Shown piece after piece: positions 45,136-54,454 of a stretch of 64,000 bases of DNA (the stretch's first letter is position 1; each line of letters begins with the position of its first letter). The stretch spans positions 124,001 to 188,000 of the forward strand of contig JADZCR010000002.1 of NCBI GenBank assembly GCA_020851465.1, in the 5' to 3' direction. The notes below the pieces were generated by a model, which was given only the letters and a program-made list of their open reading frames with translations, was not told the DNA's origin and did not search any database. The position numbers were made by a program, and so were the translations under genes. Origin of the DNA: Phycisphaeraceae bacterium. Lineage in GTDB: Bacteria > Planctomycetota > Phycisphaerae > Phycisphaerales > Phycisphaeraceae.

Positions 45136-47124
45136 TCAACGCAGAAAATCCAGCAGCGACATCTGAAGATTTCGGGCACCGACGCTCAGTGCCGCCTCCA
45201 TCTGCTGCTGGAGTTGAGTAAACCGCGTAATCACCTCCGTGGGATCCGCGTCCTGGAGCGTGCTGATTATGCTTTGTTCCACGAGTTTCATGTCGCCTGA
45301 CCGTTCCTGCTGCTTCATGACCCGCTGCGCTCTGACGCCGACATCCGCCCGCGCCTGTGCGAGCCGTTCGATGTCGCGTTCGATATCTCCTCCAGCAACT
45401 GTGATGCCAGACGAATCGTCGCGCAATAAAGCATCACGCAGTGCGATGAGATGAGAGAAAATGCTGTCCACCCGAACCGGGCAGTTGTCCGTACCGTTAA
45501 TCGTGCTGCCTGTGCCGGCATTCTGGTAGATGCCCAGATTGTCCGCCGCCAGACTCTGGCCAAGCTGGACCACCCGGAACGCCTGCCCCCCCGCCGTACC
45601 ATCCTCGATCACGATGCCGTTACCCGTCGTCGCCAGCCCGATGTTGATATCCGTCCCCGCTGCGCCGGGTGCGCCGACATTCAACACGACCGGAGCACCG
45701 CCATTGGTCGCGTTACTCGTCGCGGCAGACTGTATGCGGCTGATGACATCAGCGACGCTGACTGCGCCGTCGAGGTTGACCGTCACGACCGTGCCGTTGT
45801 GCAGACGAATCTCAAAGTCGTCACCCGCGGGGTTATCGACTCCCTGCGTGTGGCGGAAGTCCGAGAGCAACGTACCCATCGCAAAAGTACGAAGCCCCAG
45901 ATCTTCGGCTGTCGTTCCGCCGTTTTCGCCGATTGAAACATTGATGCCGCTGATTTCGCTGACGAGATTCAGGCTGTTGGCATCATCGTTGACCTCCAGC
46001 CGCAGGCCTATATCCAGACCATTGATCACGCTCATCATGTCTTCAATGGTCGTCGCGGAGCTGAAGTCAGCGACTTTGGTCGTGTTCCCCTGAGTGATCA
46101 GGAGGCCGCCGTTCCAGTCGATGGAAGGTCCAAGTGACGCCAGCGTCGTGTATTGGGTGAGTCGAGGGTCTAAATCGCCGCCAGCCACCGTTGCAGCGGT
46201 CGCGGAAAGTTTGATTCCCAAGTCCGCCGCCGCCACGCCCGCACCCATTTCACCAATGGCGACCGTGTGACCCGCCGCAGCCGTCAGCGAAAATCCCGAA
46301 CCGGAGATCGCCAGTGATCCGGCTGTGGCATCCACACCGCTGATGGCGTTATTGATGCGCGTCACCACATCGCCAAGCGTGGCTGCATCTGTCAGGTCCA
46401 CGTTGACCGCGGTTCCATCAATATCGACGACCACGGACCCGCCGCGAAATCCCGCATTCATCGCACCGTTGATATCCGCGATGCGAGTTGCAGCAGTCGC
46501 CTGCGGGTCGAGATCGATCAAGCTGCGGACACGGGTTGAGAGCGCATTGAAGGCATCTACGCCGTTGGAGTTAAAGCTCAACGGGTCATCGAGGCCGGTA
46601 TCGGTTCCGAGGTTGTTCCGTTGCCCGACATACTGAATGCCCCCCAGCTTATCGATGAAAACATTGCCGCCGTTGGCGGGGCTGTAGCTGCCGCCGAAGA
46701 GGGCAACATCCTGAAACTTGCGATTACCGACATCCATCATTGCTTTAATCTGGGCGTCAATGACTGCCGCCTGGTTTCGGCGTGTATCAGCGTTGGAGCC
46801 GATGCCGACCTGACTGGATGCGATGCCGCGTGACTCGACCAACAGATCAGCCGCGTTTGAGAGGGCGTTGTCGGTGTTATCGAGCACGCCTGAAGCGTGC
46901 TGGAGGTTGCGATCGTGCTGTTCACGTTCCGCGAGGCGGCGTTGCAGCAGCAGGATTGACGCCGCCTTTGCAGGGGCATCGGATGGTTTGGAAACCGCCT
47001 TGCCTGTGCTGATTTCGTTCTGCGCCTTGATCAATTGCATCTGCGTGCGTCGCAAAGACGAGAGCAGAGAATTGGCGCTGAGCTGCGCGGTACTGCGGGT
47101 TGAGAGGATTCCAATGCGTGACAT
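45136..47124 (-). CDS. flgL: flagellar hook-associated protein 3 (FlgL), enlarged
   Basis: Hook-filament junction protein. The N-terminus (SRIGILSTRSTAQLSANSLLSSLRRTQMQLIKAQNEISTGKAVSKPSDAPA-like pattern) and the C-terminal coil with LQQQMEAALSVGARNLQMSLLDFL are FlgL-type. At 662 residues it is about twice the E. coli size. The extra central part contains repeated units of flagellin-hook IN type, such as VVVDIDGTAVNVDLTDAATLGDV and VVTVNLDGAVSVADVISRI, which probably form extra surface domains. It follows flgK by 27 bases in the operon. Confidence 0.92.
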   Translation of the reverse strand: MSRIGILSTRSTAQLSANSLLSSLRRTQMQLIKAQNEISTGKAVSKPSDAPAKAASILLLQRRLAEREQHDRNLQHASGVLDNTDNALSNAADLLVESRGIASSQVGIGSNADTRRNQAAVIDAQIKAMMDVGNRKFQDVALFGGSYSPANGGNVFIDKLGGIQYVGQRNNLGTDTGLDDPLSFNSNGVDAFNALSTRVRSLIDLDPQATAATRIADINGAMNAGFRGGSVVVDIDGTAVNVDLTDAATLGDVVTRINNAISGVDATAGSLAISGSGFSLTAAAGHTVAIGEMGAGVAAADLGIKLSATAATVAGGDLDPRLTQYTTLASLGPSIDWNGGLLITQGNTTKVADFSSATTIEDMMSVINGLDIGLRLEVNDDANSLNLVSEISGINVSIGENGGTTAEDLGLRTFAMGTLLSDFRHTQGVDNPAGDDFEIRLHNGTVVTVNLDGAVSVADVISRIQSAATSNATNGGAPVVLNVGAPGAAGTDINIGLATTGNGIVIEDGTAGGQAFRVVQLGQSLAADNLGIYQNAGTGSTINGTDNCPVRVDSIFSHLIALRDALLRDDSSGITVAGGDIERDIERLAQARADVGVRAQRVMKQQERSGDMKLVEQSIISTLQDADPTEVITRFTQLQQQMEAALSVGARNLQMSLLDFLR

Positions 47125-47151
47125 AAGGCTTCAGTCCGTCCAGATGCGGAT

Positions 47152-48846
47152 TCAGAGCAGACCCAGCAACGTCTGATACATTTCGTCCACCACTGACAGA
47201 AACCGCGCGCTGCCTTGATAAGCCCGCTGAAACGCGAGCAGGTTGATTGCTTCTTCGTCGGTGTTGACGCCGCTGACTGATTGCTGCTGCGCTTCGAGGT
47301 TTTCGCGGACCACGGTATCCGCCTGGAATTTCTGATCCGCTTGCCCCAGCCGAACCGCATAGTCCTCGACATGGCGTGACCATTGATCGGAAATGCTCAG
47401 ACCGCCGAGTGATGCGAGCGGCCGAGTCGCCAGCGAAGAAATCGCCAGGGCGTTGCGGTTGTCGCCGGATACGTGATTCTGACCGGCGGCGACGTAGGCG
47501 GGATCGCCGGATACCACGCTGTTTACCGCGAGATCAGAAGCATCCGTGCCCTGGAAGAAGGTGTTGATACCCAGGGCCGCCAGCGTACCACTGCTATCCT
47601 CGCTGAAGGAAAGCTCAAAGTCACCGCCGCCGGAATTCAACCGCAGCCTGCCGTCCGGCGTAATCGAGGCATTCACATTGGCGACCGTGTTGAGCTGTGC
47701 CGCGAGGCTGGTCAGCGTGGTATCCGTACCGATGCCGTCAAGATCGACGTTGATCGTGCTCGTGGTGCGCTGGCCGGTTGATTTCTGCGTGACGTGGATG
47801 AGGAAGGTGCCGTGGTTGGGAGAAAACGCCAGTCCAGCCGCATTGAGAGCCGCATTCGCATCTGAAACTTTATTCGTCGCTGTAACCGACGAATAGCCCT
47901 TCGTACCTTGTCCCTGAGAGTGGGCACGGTTGACCTCAAATGCAAGCTGATTGGCGAAGGTATCGAGGGTATCGACCGCAGCATTGACATCATCACGACG
48001 TGATTTAATCAACGCACCAAGGCGTCCTGACGTCGGCTGGAGAATGCTGCCGTCTGCCGACAGCACCACATCCATCTGAAGATCACCGTCAATCGTCTGG
48101 CGGCGAACCTCCAGCCCGCGGCTCTTGCCTTCGAGTACGACCGGCAGCGAGCCGACGAACACATCAACCGCGCCATTGCTCTGCTCAATGGTCGATACGT
48201 CAACGTACTGGGCAAGCTCCGCCAGAATCTGATCCCGTTGATCGCGCAGGCCGTGGGCACTGCCGGTGCCCTGCTCAGCACGGACGATCTGGGTGTTCAA
48301 CTCCTCCACACGCGAGAGCAGATCGTTGGCTGCGGAGACATCTCCAGAGATGCTCTCGTCCACCTGCGCCCGCACAGCGGTGATTCCCGTCCGCAGGTTG
48401 CGGATGTAGGACGCAACGGTTTCGCCCTTCTGAACCACGACGCGGCGCACCGAGTTATCCAGCGGATTATTCGCCAACTCACTCCACGCATTGAAAAATT
48501 CACTGAGCTGCGAGGAGAGATCGTTGTCGGATAATTCATTCTGAAGCGACTCGATCTGACTGAGGATGTCGCGTGTGGCAGCGGAAGCCGACTGATCCGA
48601 CACGCCGCTGCGGATGCGACCCTCGAGCGCGTCATCCACCTGACGGTTGATTTCCTGAATGTGAACGCCGCGACCAACGAAGATTCCTCGCTGAATTTCC
48701 TGGTCACGGTTGGCCGCCAGGACGATTGACTGCCGGTGGTAGCCCTTGGTAGCGACATTGGCAAGGTTGTTGCCGACGACTTCGAGCGCAGCCTGATTGG
48801 CCACGAGTGCCGAGCGTCCGATTTGTAATGCGCCGCTGAGGCTCAT
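47152..48846 (-). CDS. flgK: flagellar hook-associated protein 1 (FlgK)
   Basis: First junction protein between hook and filament. The N-terminus has the rod/hook-family motif ALEVVGNNLANVATKGYHRQ (residues about 21-40). The C-terminus has INLLAFQRAYQGSARFLSVVDEMYQTLLGL, the conserved helix of the D0 domain. The central region includes an IN-like motif (STINVDLDGIGTDTTLTSLAAQLNT pattern). Length 564 is normal. It follows flgN after only 3 bases and precedes flgL. Confidence 0.95.
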   Translation of the reverse strand: MSLSGALQIGRSALVANQAALEVVGNNLANVATKGYHRQSIVLAANRDQEIQRGIFVGRGVHIQEINRQVDDALEGRIRSGVSDQSASAATRDILSQIESLQNELSDNDLSSQLSEFFNAWSELANNPLDNSVRRVVVQKGETVASYIRNLRTGITAVRAQVDESISGDVSAANDLLSRVEELNTQIVRAEQGTGSAHGLRDQRDQILAELAQYVDVSTIEQSNGAVDVFVGSLPVVLEGKSRGLEVRRQTIDGDLQMDVVLSADGSILQPTSGRLGALIKSRRDDVNAAVDTLDTFANQLAFEVNRAHSQGQGTKGYSSVTATNKVSDANAALNAAGLAFSPNHGTFLIHVTQKSTGQRTTSTINVDLDGIGTDTTLTSLAAQLNTVANVNASITPDGRLRLNSGGGDFELSFSEDSSGTLAALGINTFFQGTDASDLAVNSVVSGDPAYVAAGQNHVSGDNRNALAISSLATRPLASLGGLSISDQWSRHVEDYAVRLGQADQKFQADTVVRENLEAQQQSVSGVNTDEEAINLLAFQRAYQGSARFLSVVDEMYQTLLGLL

Positions 48847-48849
48847 GAC

Positions 48850-49377
48850 TTAGGCCGTGGTGTTAAAGGTGCTGATCGCCAGTGCCGCCTGTGGCGGCGT
48901 GCCGGCTCGGTTGTAGGTGCCGATACCCGTCACCGCGCTGCCGATGGATTGCACAAGTCCGTGCATATGGCGAACGAGCGATTCCGTGACTCGCCGCGCC
49001 AGACCGGCTTCTTCTCGAACTCGCTCCATCCGCTGCCGCACCTGTTCGCGGAGCACCATCAGCCGCCCGCGCGCCGGCTCCGGCATTCGCATCGCCAACT
49101 CAGGCAGCCGCAGAGGCGCCGCAGCACGCGGATCAATCTTCAAGGTCAGGTCACCCACCAGCGTTAATCGCTGTTTTTCCAGTTCGCTGATCGCCTGCAC
49201 GTGACGATTTTCCTGCTGGAGCAGACTCGTCAGTTTTTTGTGGTCCGCATGCACCAGTGCGGCTTTCTTGTCCGTCAGCGTCACGAGCATCTGTTCATGC
49301 AGCGCAAGCTGCTGACGCAGGATCACTTCCAGCGCAGCGAGATCTTTTTCCAGCAAATGGTCCGGTGATTTATCCAT
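48850..49377 (-). CDS. flgN: flagellar chaperone FlgN family protein
   Basis: FlgN-type chaperone that holds FlgK and FlgL for export. The protein is almost wholly helical, 175 residues, with a coiled-coil N-terminal half (LAALEVILRQQLALHEQMLVTLTDKK, LQQENRHVQAISELEKQR). Identification rests on this pattern and on its place directly before flgK. It overlaps the end of the rod-binding gene by 8 bases. The tail (TYNRAGTPPQAALAISTFNTTA) is less structured. Confidence 0.82.
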   Translation of the reverse strand: MDKSPDHLLEKDLAALEVILRQQLALHEQMLVTLTDKKAALVHADHKKLTSLLQQENRHVQAISELEKQRLTLVGDLTLKIDPRAAAPLRLPELAMRMPEPARGRLMVLREQVRQRMERVREEAGLARRVTESLVRHMHGLVQSIGSAVTGIGTYNRAGTPPQAALAISTFNTTA

Positions 49378-49783
49378 TGATATTGATCCCCGCCTGCTGA
49401 GCTGGCTGCGGCTTGACGTGCTGCATCAGTTGTTTGTAAACCGTCCGCACGATTGGAAAGTTTGCTCCCGCGGTAATGCGGTCACCCAGAATCGTCTGAA
49501 GCTGCTGATTGAAAGTCTCCTCCGCCTGTCCGCCGTGAAACATGGGAGTTTTGAACGGGTCGTTGTTCATCTGTGCGAGCATTGGCTGCACGAGCGTGGT
49601 GGCCACGAGTTGCTGCGCCGCCTGACGCGCAGTTTCTTCAACCGATTGTTTCCTGCGATCCGTCGCGCCGTCCAGTGACGCCAGCATCGCGCTGAAAGCG
49701 GGAGCCGCGGTACGGGTGCTGCCCGGTTGAGGCAGAGGCATGGGCATCGGTTTGAGGGCTGCGGTCTGGTTGTCGATGTTCAT
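49370..49783 (-). CDS. flgJ: FlgJ-type rod-binding protein without muramidase domain
   Basis: Resembles the N-terminal rod-binding domain of FlgJ: QLVATTLVQPMLAQMNNDPFKTPMF followed by GQAEETFNQQLQTILGDRI. The muramidase half of enterobacterial FlgJ is absent, so peptidoglycan hydrolysis would need another protein. I choose the ATG at 49783 because GGAGG lies 7 nt upstream; an ATG at 49789 directly abuts that motif. 137 residues. The stop codon of flgI overlaps the start region, indicating translational coupling. Confidence 0.78.
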   Translation of the reverse strand: MNIDNQTAALKPMPMPLPQPGSTRTAAPAFSAMLASLDGATDRRKQSVEETARQAAQQLVATTLVQPMLAQMNNDPFKTPMFHGGQAEETFNQQLQTILGDRITAGANFPIVRTVYKQLMQHVKPQPAQQAGINING

Positions 49784-49785
49784 GT

Positions 49786-50910
49786 TCATTCCTCCACCCA
49801 CTGAGCATGCAGCTTGCCGCTCCGGTGGATTTCACGCAGGATGGCGATGCGATCCTTCGCATCGACCTTGAGTTGATTGAGCTGCATAAGCAGATCAGAC
49901 AACTTGGCCCCGCCGACGTTTTCAGGATCAATAGCTACGAATCGCTTTTCCTCGATCCGTGGATTCCCCACCGTTGGCGTCGCCTCCGGGGTGATCGTGG
50001 TGATGGTCAAACCTTGATGCGAAATCACGACCGGTGAAATCTGCACATCGCCGCTGACAATCACGGTGCCGGTCTTGGCGTTGACCACGACACGCGCTCC
50101 GCCGCTGATCTGCGAAGGATGCACATAAGCCTGGAGAATCTGGCTGATGAAGGTCGCGGGGTCTTTCTGATCGTCCGCGGAAACCGTGACTTCAACATTT
50201 TTCTGATCCACAGCTTTGGCGACATTAGGCCCATCAGGTGACATGTAGCCGTTGATCAGACTCGCCAGGTTGTTAGCCATCGGCCAGGACGCGATCGAGT
50301 CGTCGAGCACCAGCGTGAGCTTGCCGTTATCGATGTATTGCGCACGGATATCGCGGATCAACTGCGCTCCGCCCTTGACGACGCCGACATTCGGATTGTC
50401 CGTATCGTCGATCGTCACAGCTCCCTCTGCGAAGGCAAAGGTGGGTGAGCCTGGCAGCGGACCCACCAGTGGAATCATGAACAGCCGCCCGCCTTCGAGA
50501 CTCTTGGCCGGGCCTACGCAGGAGAGGTTTACATCCACATGATCGCCTTCACGCACACCGCCTGCGGGCAGAGTGGCGGAGAGCGCCACCAGTGCGACGT
50601 TTTTGGCGTCCTTAAGCTCGGCAGCGACGACGTTCGGGTCCATCAGTTGCTGAATCACTGCCGCCAGTGGCCGCATCGCCGGCAGGTATTTCCCGCCGTC
50701 ACCCGTACCCCGCAAACCAAACACCAGCCCCATTCCCACGAGCTTGTTGGTCTCCGCTCCCTTGATACGAACCAGATCCTGCACCTGAACCGCCTGAGCT
50801 GTCGTCGCAGCCATCAGAAACACGACAAGCACAGCTGCCAGGCGGCTCATGCCTGCGGGTAAGCGAGCGGGAAACCTCACCGAGTTGCAGCTCTTGCTTT
50901 TCATCAACAT
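49786..50910 (-). CDS. flgI: flagellar P-ring protein FlgI
   Basis: Periplasmic P-ring subunit around the rod at the peptidoglycan layer. Signal peptide AGMSRLAAVLVVFLMAATTAQA is followed by the conserved VQVQDLVRIKGAETNKLVGMGLVFGLRGTGDGG start of the mature protein. SATLPAGGVREGDHVDVNLSCVGPAKSLEGG and RVVVNAKTGTVIVSGDVQISPVVISHQ are also family blocks. I start at the ATG at 50910, which has GGAG 9 nt upstream; the frame extends to 50937. Length about 374. Confidence 0.95.
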   Translation of the reverse strand: MLMKSKSCNSVRFPARLPAGMSRLAAVLVVFLMAATTAQAVQVQDLVRIKGAETNKLVGMGLVFGLRGTGDGGKYLPAMRPLAAVIQQLMDPNVVAAELKDAKNVALVALSATLPAGGVREGDHVDVNLSCVGPAKSLEGGRLFMIPLVGPLPGSPTFAFAEGAVTIDDTDNPNVGVVKGGAQLIRDIRAQYIDNGKLTLVLDDSIASWPMANNLASLINGYMSPDGPNVAKAVDQKNVEVTVSADDQKDPATFISQILQAYVHPSQISGGARVVVNAKTGTVIVSGDVQISPVVISHQGLTITTITPEATPTVGNPRIEEKRFVAIDPENVGGAKLSDLLMQLNQLKVDAKDRIAILREIHRSGKLHAQWVEE

Positions 50911-50964
50911 CCGATCACTCTCCACTGAACCGTCCATGTCCCGGAAGTTTCCCTCTGCGACGAC

Positions 50965-51690
50965 TCAGAAGTTGAAAATCCCATCGAGAACCTTGGTGAT
51001 AAAGCCCTTCTTCGCTGTATTGCGCAGCTCACCCTTGTGAATCTTCTTGAGATTCAGGTCATAAATCTGTGTCGAAAGAATCGTGTTATCGATGGTGATA
51101 TCTTCCTTGCGGCATGTTCCCGACAGAACCATCTCAAGTGTTTCCTTGTCGCTCTGGATGAACTTCCTGGCCTCGATCACGATCGTGCCGTTGGGCTTGA
51201 CATCAATGATTCGAGCAGTGATGCGGCTGGTGAATGTGTCGGATCGCTTGGCACTGCCGTCACCCTTGAAGTTGCTCTTGAAATTCACGCCCAGGCTCGG
51301 ATTGCCATTGCTGAAGCTCGACGGCTCAAGCTGGAACTGCAACAGCTTTGCCAGTTGCAGATTTGGAAACGCGCTGACTTCGCCGTCGTACTTCGACTCC
51401 TTCTTGGTGTCGAGCGTCGATTCGCTGTCACTCTCCGTGCTCTCACGGATGATGATGGTCACCAGGTCATACATGGCGAACTTGCGCGGCTCAGGCATCT
51501 TGACTGCCGCCAGCGAATTGCTGGAAAGAGCGGGTGAAAGGCGATCGACCGGGTTGTTGCCAACTCCCTTCGGAGCCGGTACTGCAACCTCTGTGACATA
51601 AAGCGACGAAGTCTGCCCGTAAAGGCGGCTGCCCCATGAGCTGACGACTACCGCTATGACCAGGATCGAAACCCATTTCATCAAACTCAT
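50965..51690 (-). CDS. flgH: flagellar L-ring protein FlgH, without a lipobox
   Basis: Outer-membrane L-ring subunit. Conserved parts: AMYDLVTIIIRESTESDSE, LGVNFKSNFKGDGSAKRSDTFTSRITARIIDV and NGTIVIEARKFIQSDKETLEMVLSGTCRKEDI. Typical FlgH is a lipoprotein, but the N-terminal region here (MKWVSILVIAVVVSSWGSRLYGQ) has no Cys, so it would be cut by signal peptidase I and not lipidated. It overlaps flgA by 4 bases (ATGA) and is followed by flgI. Confidence 0.93.
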   Translation of the reverse strand: MSLMKWVSILVIAVVVSSWGSRLYGQTSSLYVTEVAVPAPKGVGNNPVDRLSPALSSNSLAAVKMPEPRKFAMYDLVTIIIRESTESDSESTLDTKKESKYDGEVSAFPNLQLAKLLQFQLEPSSFSNGNPSLGVNFKSNFKGDGSAKRSDTFTSRITARIIDVKPNGTIVIEARKFIQSDKETLEMVLSGTCRKEDITIDNTILSTQIYDLNLKKIHKGELRNTAKKGFITKVLDGIFNF

Positions 51691-52835
51691 GGTTGTTCTC
51701 CTTCTCGCCGACGCGCGGAATCCACGGATGATCTGGGTTGAGGATCCGGCTCGGCAGCCTCAGCAGTGACCAGACCTTCCTGAGAGCCGGTGACCTTGAC
51801 GTAAAACGCGCCGCGTGATCGCTCGTTACGCGCCGAAATAATCTGGCCGTATGTCCCGTCCTCCCCCGCACGGGCGGTCGTCTTGACCACCAGGTTCCCC
51901 GCGACACTCCGCACGGTCATCAACTCTCCGCGCTTGACGAGCACCGGCGACTTGATGCCGTTGGCGAAGACCACCGATCCTTTGCGAATCTGTGAGGTGC
52001 ATTCCTGGCCGATCACACGCGAGATATCCGTCATCGGCGACGAGCCGCGCGACTGGTCGAGGAACACTTCCTTGATCTCCACGTCGTCGCTGGTGAAAGT
52101 CTGTCCACGTGACACGGTTCCGGTGGCGACCACCGCCAGGTATCGCCGCGAAACGCTCGCAGTCACGCGCTGAGTATCCATGAGTCGTTCGTCATGCCAG
52201 CGTCTTACGATTACCGGCACGCGACCAAGCCCCGTGCTCGACTGCGGCTCGAACTCAAAGCGATCTCCGCCGAATGCCGGCTGCGCGATCAGACGTGCGT
52301 CCTCCGGGGTAAACGTGATTTGTAAATCATCCCTGTTCGATCCCGTAATCTGGATAATCAAATCAACGATCCGATCCTTCACCGTGACGGGGCCGTCGAG
52401 TGCCACTTCTTTTTTGGGGTTGGCGATCACCACAGCCGGCTCCGCGATCTCGATCGGCTTGGCCAGTGCCGCCGGGTTCGCCGCCTCACGTTGCACGCGG
52501 CAACGGGTGTACCCGCGCAGCGAAATCACGCCCCAGTTGATGTTTCGTGCCGTCAGAAGATCACGGATGCTTTCGAGCGAAAGGAAGATTTCCGTATCGT
52601 TGAGATTGGAAACCACGACATCCGCGAGTTTCAGAGCCTCCGGGCCTTCAAGCTGCGCGACATCCTTGAGCGTGATCTCCCCGCTGCCGACTCGTACCTC
52701 ATTCGAGAGCTTGATCGAGTCCGCCCAGACCGGCGATCCCATCGCCAGTGCCAATATCATCGCCAGCGTGATCAGCACGATGATCAGCAGATCACGGAAC
52801 ATCTGGCGTCGAGATGGATTCATACGGCTGAACAT
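51687..52835 (-). CDS. flgA: flagella basal body P-ring formation protein FlgA
   Basis: Periplasmic chaperone for P-ring assembly. The N-terminal membrane/signal segment (LLIIVLITLAMILALAMGSPVWA) is followed by a long N-terminal region with GEITLKDVAQLEGPEALKLADVVV. The C-terminal SAF domain shows ATGTVSRGQTFTSDDVEIKEV and LVKRGELMTVRSVAGNLVVKTTARA. At 382 residues it is longer than E. coli FlgA because of the N-terminal part. It follows flgG by 5 bases and overlaps flgH by 4. Confidence 0.9.
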   Translation of the reverse strand: MFSRMNPSRRQMFRDLLIIVLITLAMILALAMGSPVWADSIKLSNEVRVGSGEITLKDVAQLEGPEALKLADVVVSNLNDTEIFLSLESIRDLLTARNINWGVISLRGYTRCRVQREAANPAALAKPIEIAEPAVVIANPKKEVALDGPVTVKDRIVDLIIQITGSNRDDLQITFTPEDARLIAQPAFGGDRFEFEPQSSTGLGRVPVIVRRWHDERLMDTQRVTASVSRRYLAVVATGTVSRGQTFTSDDVEIKEVFLDQSRGSSPMTDISRVIGQECTSQIRKGSVVFANGIKSPVLVKRGELMTVRSVAGNLVVKTTARAGEDGTYGQIISARNERSRGAFYVKVTGSQEGLVTAEAAEPDPQPRSSVDSARRREGEQP

Positions 52836-52840
52836 TCGAC

Positions 52841-53650
52841 TTAGACTCTCCTGAGGTTGCTGATGACCTGGAGCATTTCGTCCGCAGCCTGGATGGTCTG
52901 GCTGTTCATTTCGAACGCCCGCTGTGTCTTAATCAGCATGACCAGCTCTTTCACGGGATCGACATTGGACGATTCGAGGTGACCCTGAAGAATCGTGCCC
53001 AGTGCCCCTTCGCCGGGATTGCCCTCGATGGGTTGCCCGGATGCGGGGGTCTCGACATAGATATTTCCGCCGATTGATTCGAGGCCGTTGGGATTGACGA
53101 AGTTGGAAAGCTGGATCTGTCCTGCGACGGTTGCCGTCGTCGATCCGGGAGGAATGTAGCTGATCTGGCCGTCAGCGCTGATGCTGATGTCGGTCGCATC
53201 TTCGGGAAGGTTGATGGGCGGATCGAGTCGCGGGCCTTCGGTATTACCGAGCACGATGTCGCCTTCGCTGTTGCGGAAAAAGTTTCCCGCGCGTGTGTAT
53301 CCGATGCCGTTACCCTTCTCCTGGAGAATGCTGACCCGAAAGAAGCCGTTACCCTGCACCATCAGATCGAGGTCTCGCTCGGTAGGGATCGGGTTGCCGG
53401 TGCTCAGGTCGTATTGCGTGTTGCTGATGCGGGTACCCAGCCCGACCTGGAGACCGGCCGGTCGCTCGTCGCCGTTGGCGTTCTGCACGCCCGGCTGGAG
53501 TTTCTGGTCGTAGAGCAGGTCTTCAAAGTTCGCGCGTGAAGCCTTGAAGCCGTTGGTATTCACGTTGGCGAGGTTGTTGGCGATGATGTCGATGCTCTGC
53601 GACAACGCCGACAAACCCGTAGCCGATGAATGAAGTGCGGAAACCGCCAT
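52841..53650 (-). CDS. flgG: flagellar distal rod protein FlgG
   Basis: Distal rod subunit. It has the N-terminal rod motif IDIIANNLANVNTNGFKASRANFEDLLY, then LGTRISNTQYDLSTGNPIPTERDLDLMVQGNGFF, and the C-terminal helix SNVDPVKELVMLIKTQRAFEMNSQTIQAADEMLQVISNL, all diagnostic of FlgG. Length 269 is normal. AAGGA lies 5 nt before the ATG. It follows flgF by 24 bases. Confidence 0.97.
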   Translation of the reverse strand: MAVSALHSSATGLSALSQSIDIIANNLANVNTNGFKASRANFEDLLYDQKLQPGVQNANGDERPAGLQVGLGTRISNTQYDLSTGNPIPTERDLDLMVQGNGFFRVSILQEKGNGIGYTRAGNFFRNSEGDIVLGNTEGPRLDPPINLPEDATDISISADGQISYIPPGSTTATVAGQIQLSNFVNPNGLESIGGNIYVETPASGQPIEGNPGEGALGTILQGHLESSNVDPVKELVMLIKTQRAFEMNSQTIQAADEMLQVISNLRRV

Positions 53651-53674
53651 AAATATCCTTGGTTAGGGATCGAG

Positions 53675-54454
53675 TCAGGCGACACGACCAAAAGTGTTGA
53701 CCGCGCGGTCCATGAGTTGATCCTGGTAACGGATCAGATTCCCGTTGGCAGTGCCTTCCTTGGTGGCACTGATCATGTCCATCAGGGCACGAATCGGATC
53801 AACACCGCTGGACTCGACGTAGCCGGGCTTGATCGTCGGGTCGCTGGGCGCAATGCGTGGATCGCTCTTTTCCGTCCAGGCAAAGAGGCTGCTCCCCTGC
53901 TTCCGCAGGCTCGTCAGGTCATTGACTCCGGTGACCTGAATCTGGGCGATCGTCTCGCCGTCCTGAATCACTCGACCCGCGGGGTCAATCTTCACCGGCC
54001 CGATGAGGCCAAGCTGGATCGGCCGGTCGTGTGTATCCAGCAATCGATGATTACCCGCAGCGGTTACCAAGTAGCCGTCGGGATCGCGGCTGAGGCGACC
54101 ATCCCGTGTGAGACGGATGCTCTGCTGCCCGCCCTCGTTGGTCCGCACAGCGAAAAAGGCGTTTTCACCCCGAAGGGCCACGTCGAGGTCGCCGCCGGGT
54201 TTGAGCGGCGCGGGGGTGAAGTCGATTCGCTGCGGCCCGGCGAGCACTCCGCCGCCCAACCTTTCCAGCAGACGTTGACGAAAGGCCGAGCCGGTTCCGG
54301 GATCCTCGACAGCCTCAGGACGGCGCTGGCGTATGGCGGGGACATCGGGCTTAAATCCGATGGTCTCCACGTTGGCCAGATTGTTGGCAAAGACGTCCTG
54401 GCGATACGAGTTCGTCAGGACGCCCGAAGCGGAGAGATACAACCCGTAGTTCAT
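53675..54454 (-). CDS. flgF: flagellar basal-body rod protein FlgF-like
   Basis: Rod protein of the FlgF type, next to flgG. N-terminal motif VFANNLANVETIGFKPDVP, central LDVALRGENAFFAVRTNEG and LTRDGRLSRDPDGYLVTAAGNHRLLD, and the C-terminal SGVDPIRALMDMISATKEGTANGNLIRYQDQLMDRAVN segment. A perfect AAGGAGG lies 7 nt before the ATG. The ATG overlaps the stop of the small upstream ORF (ATGA), so the two are translationally coupled. Confidence 0.92.
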   Translation of the reverse strand: MNYGLYLSASGVLTNSYRQDVFANNLANVETIGFKPDVPAIRQRRPEAVEDPGTGSAFRQRLLERLGGGVLAGPQRIDFTPAPLKPGGDLDVALRGENAFFAVRTNEGGQQSIRLTRDGRLSRDPDGYLVTAAGNHRLLDTHDRPIQLGLIGPVKIDPAGRVIQDGETIAQIQVTGVNDLTSLRKQGSSLFAWTEKSDPRIAPSDPTIKPGYVESSGVDPIRALMDMISATKEGTANGNLIRYQDQLMDRAVNTFGRVA

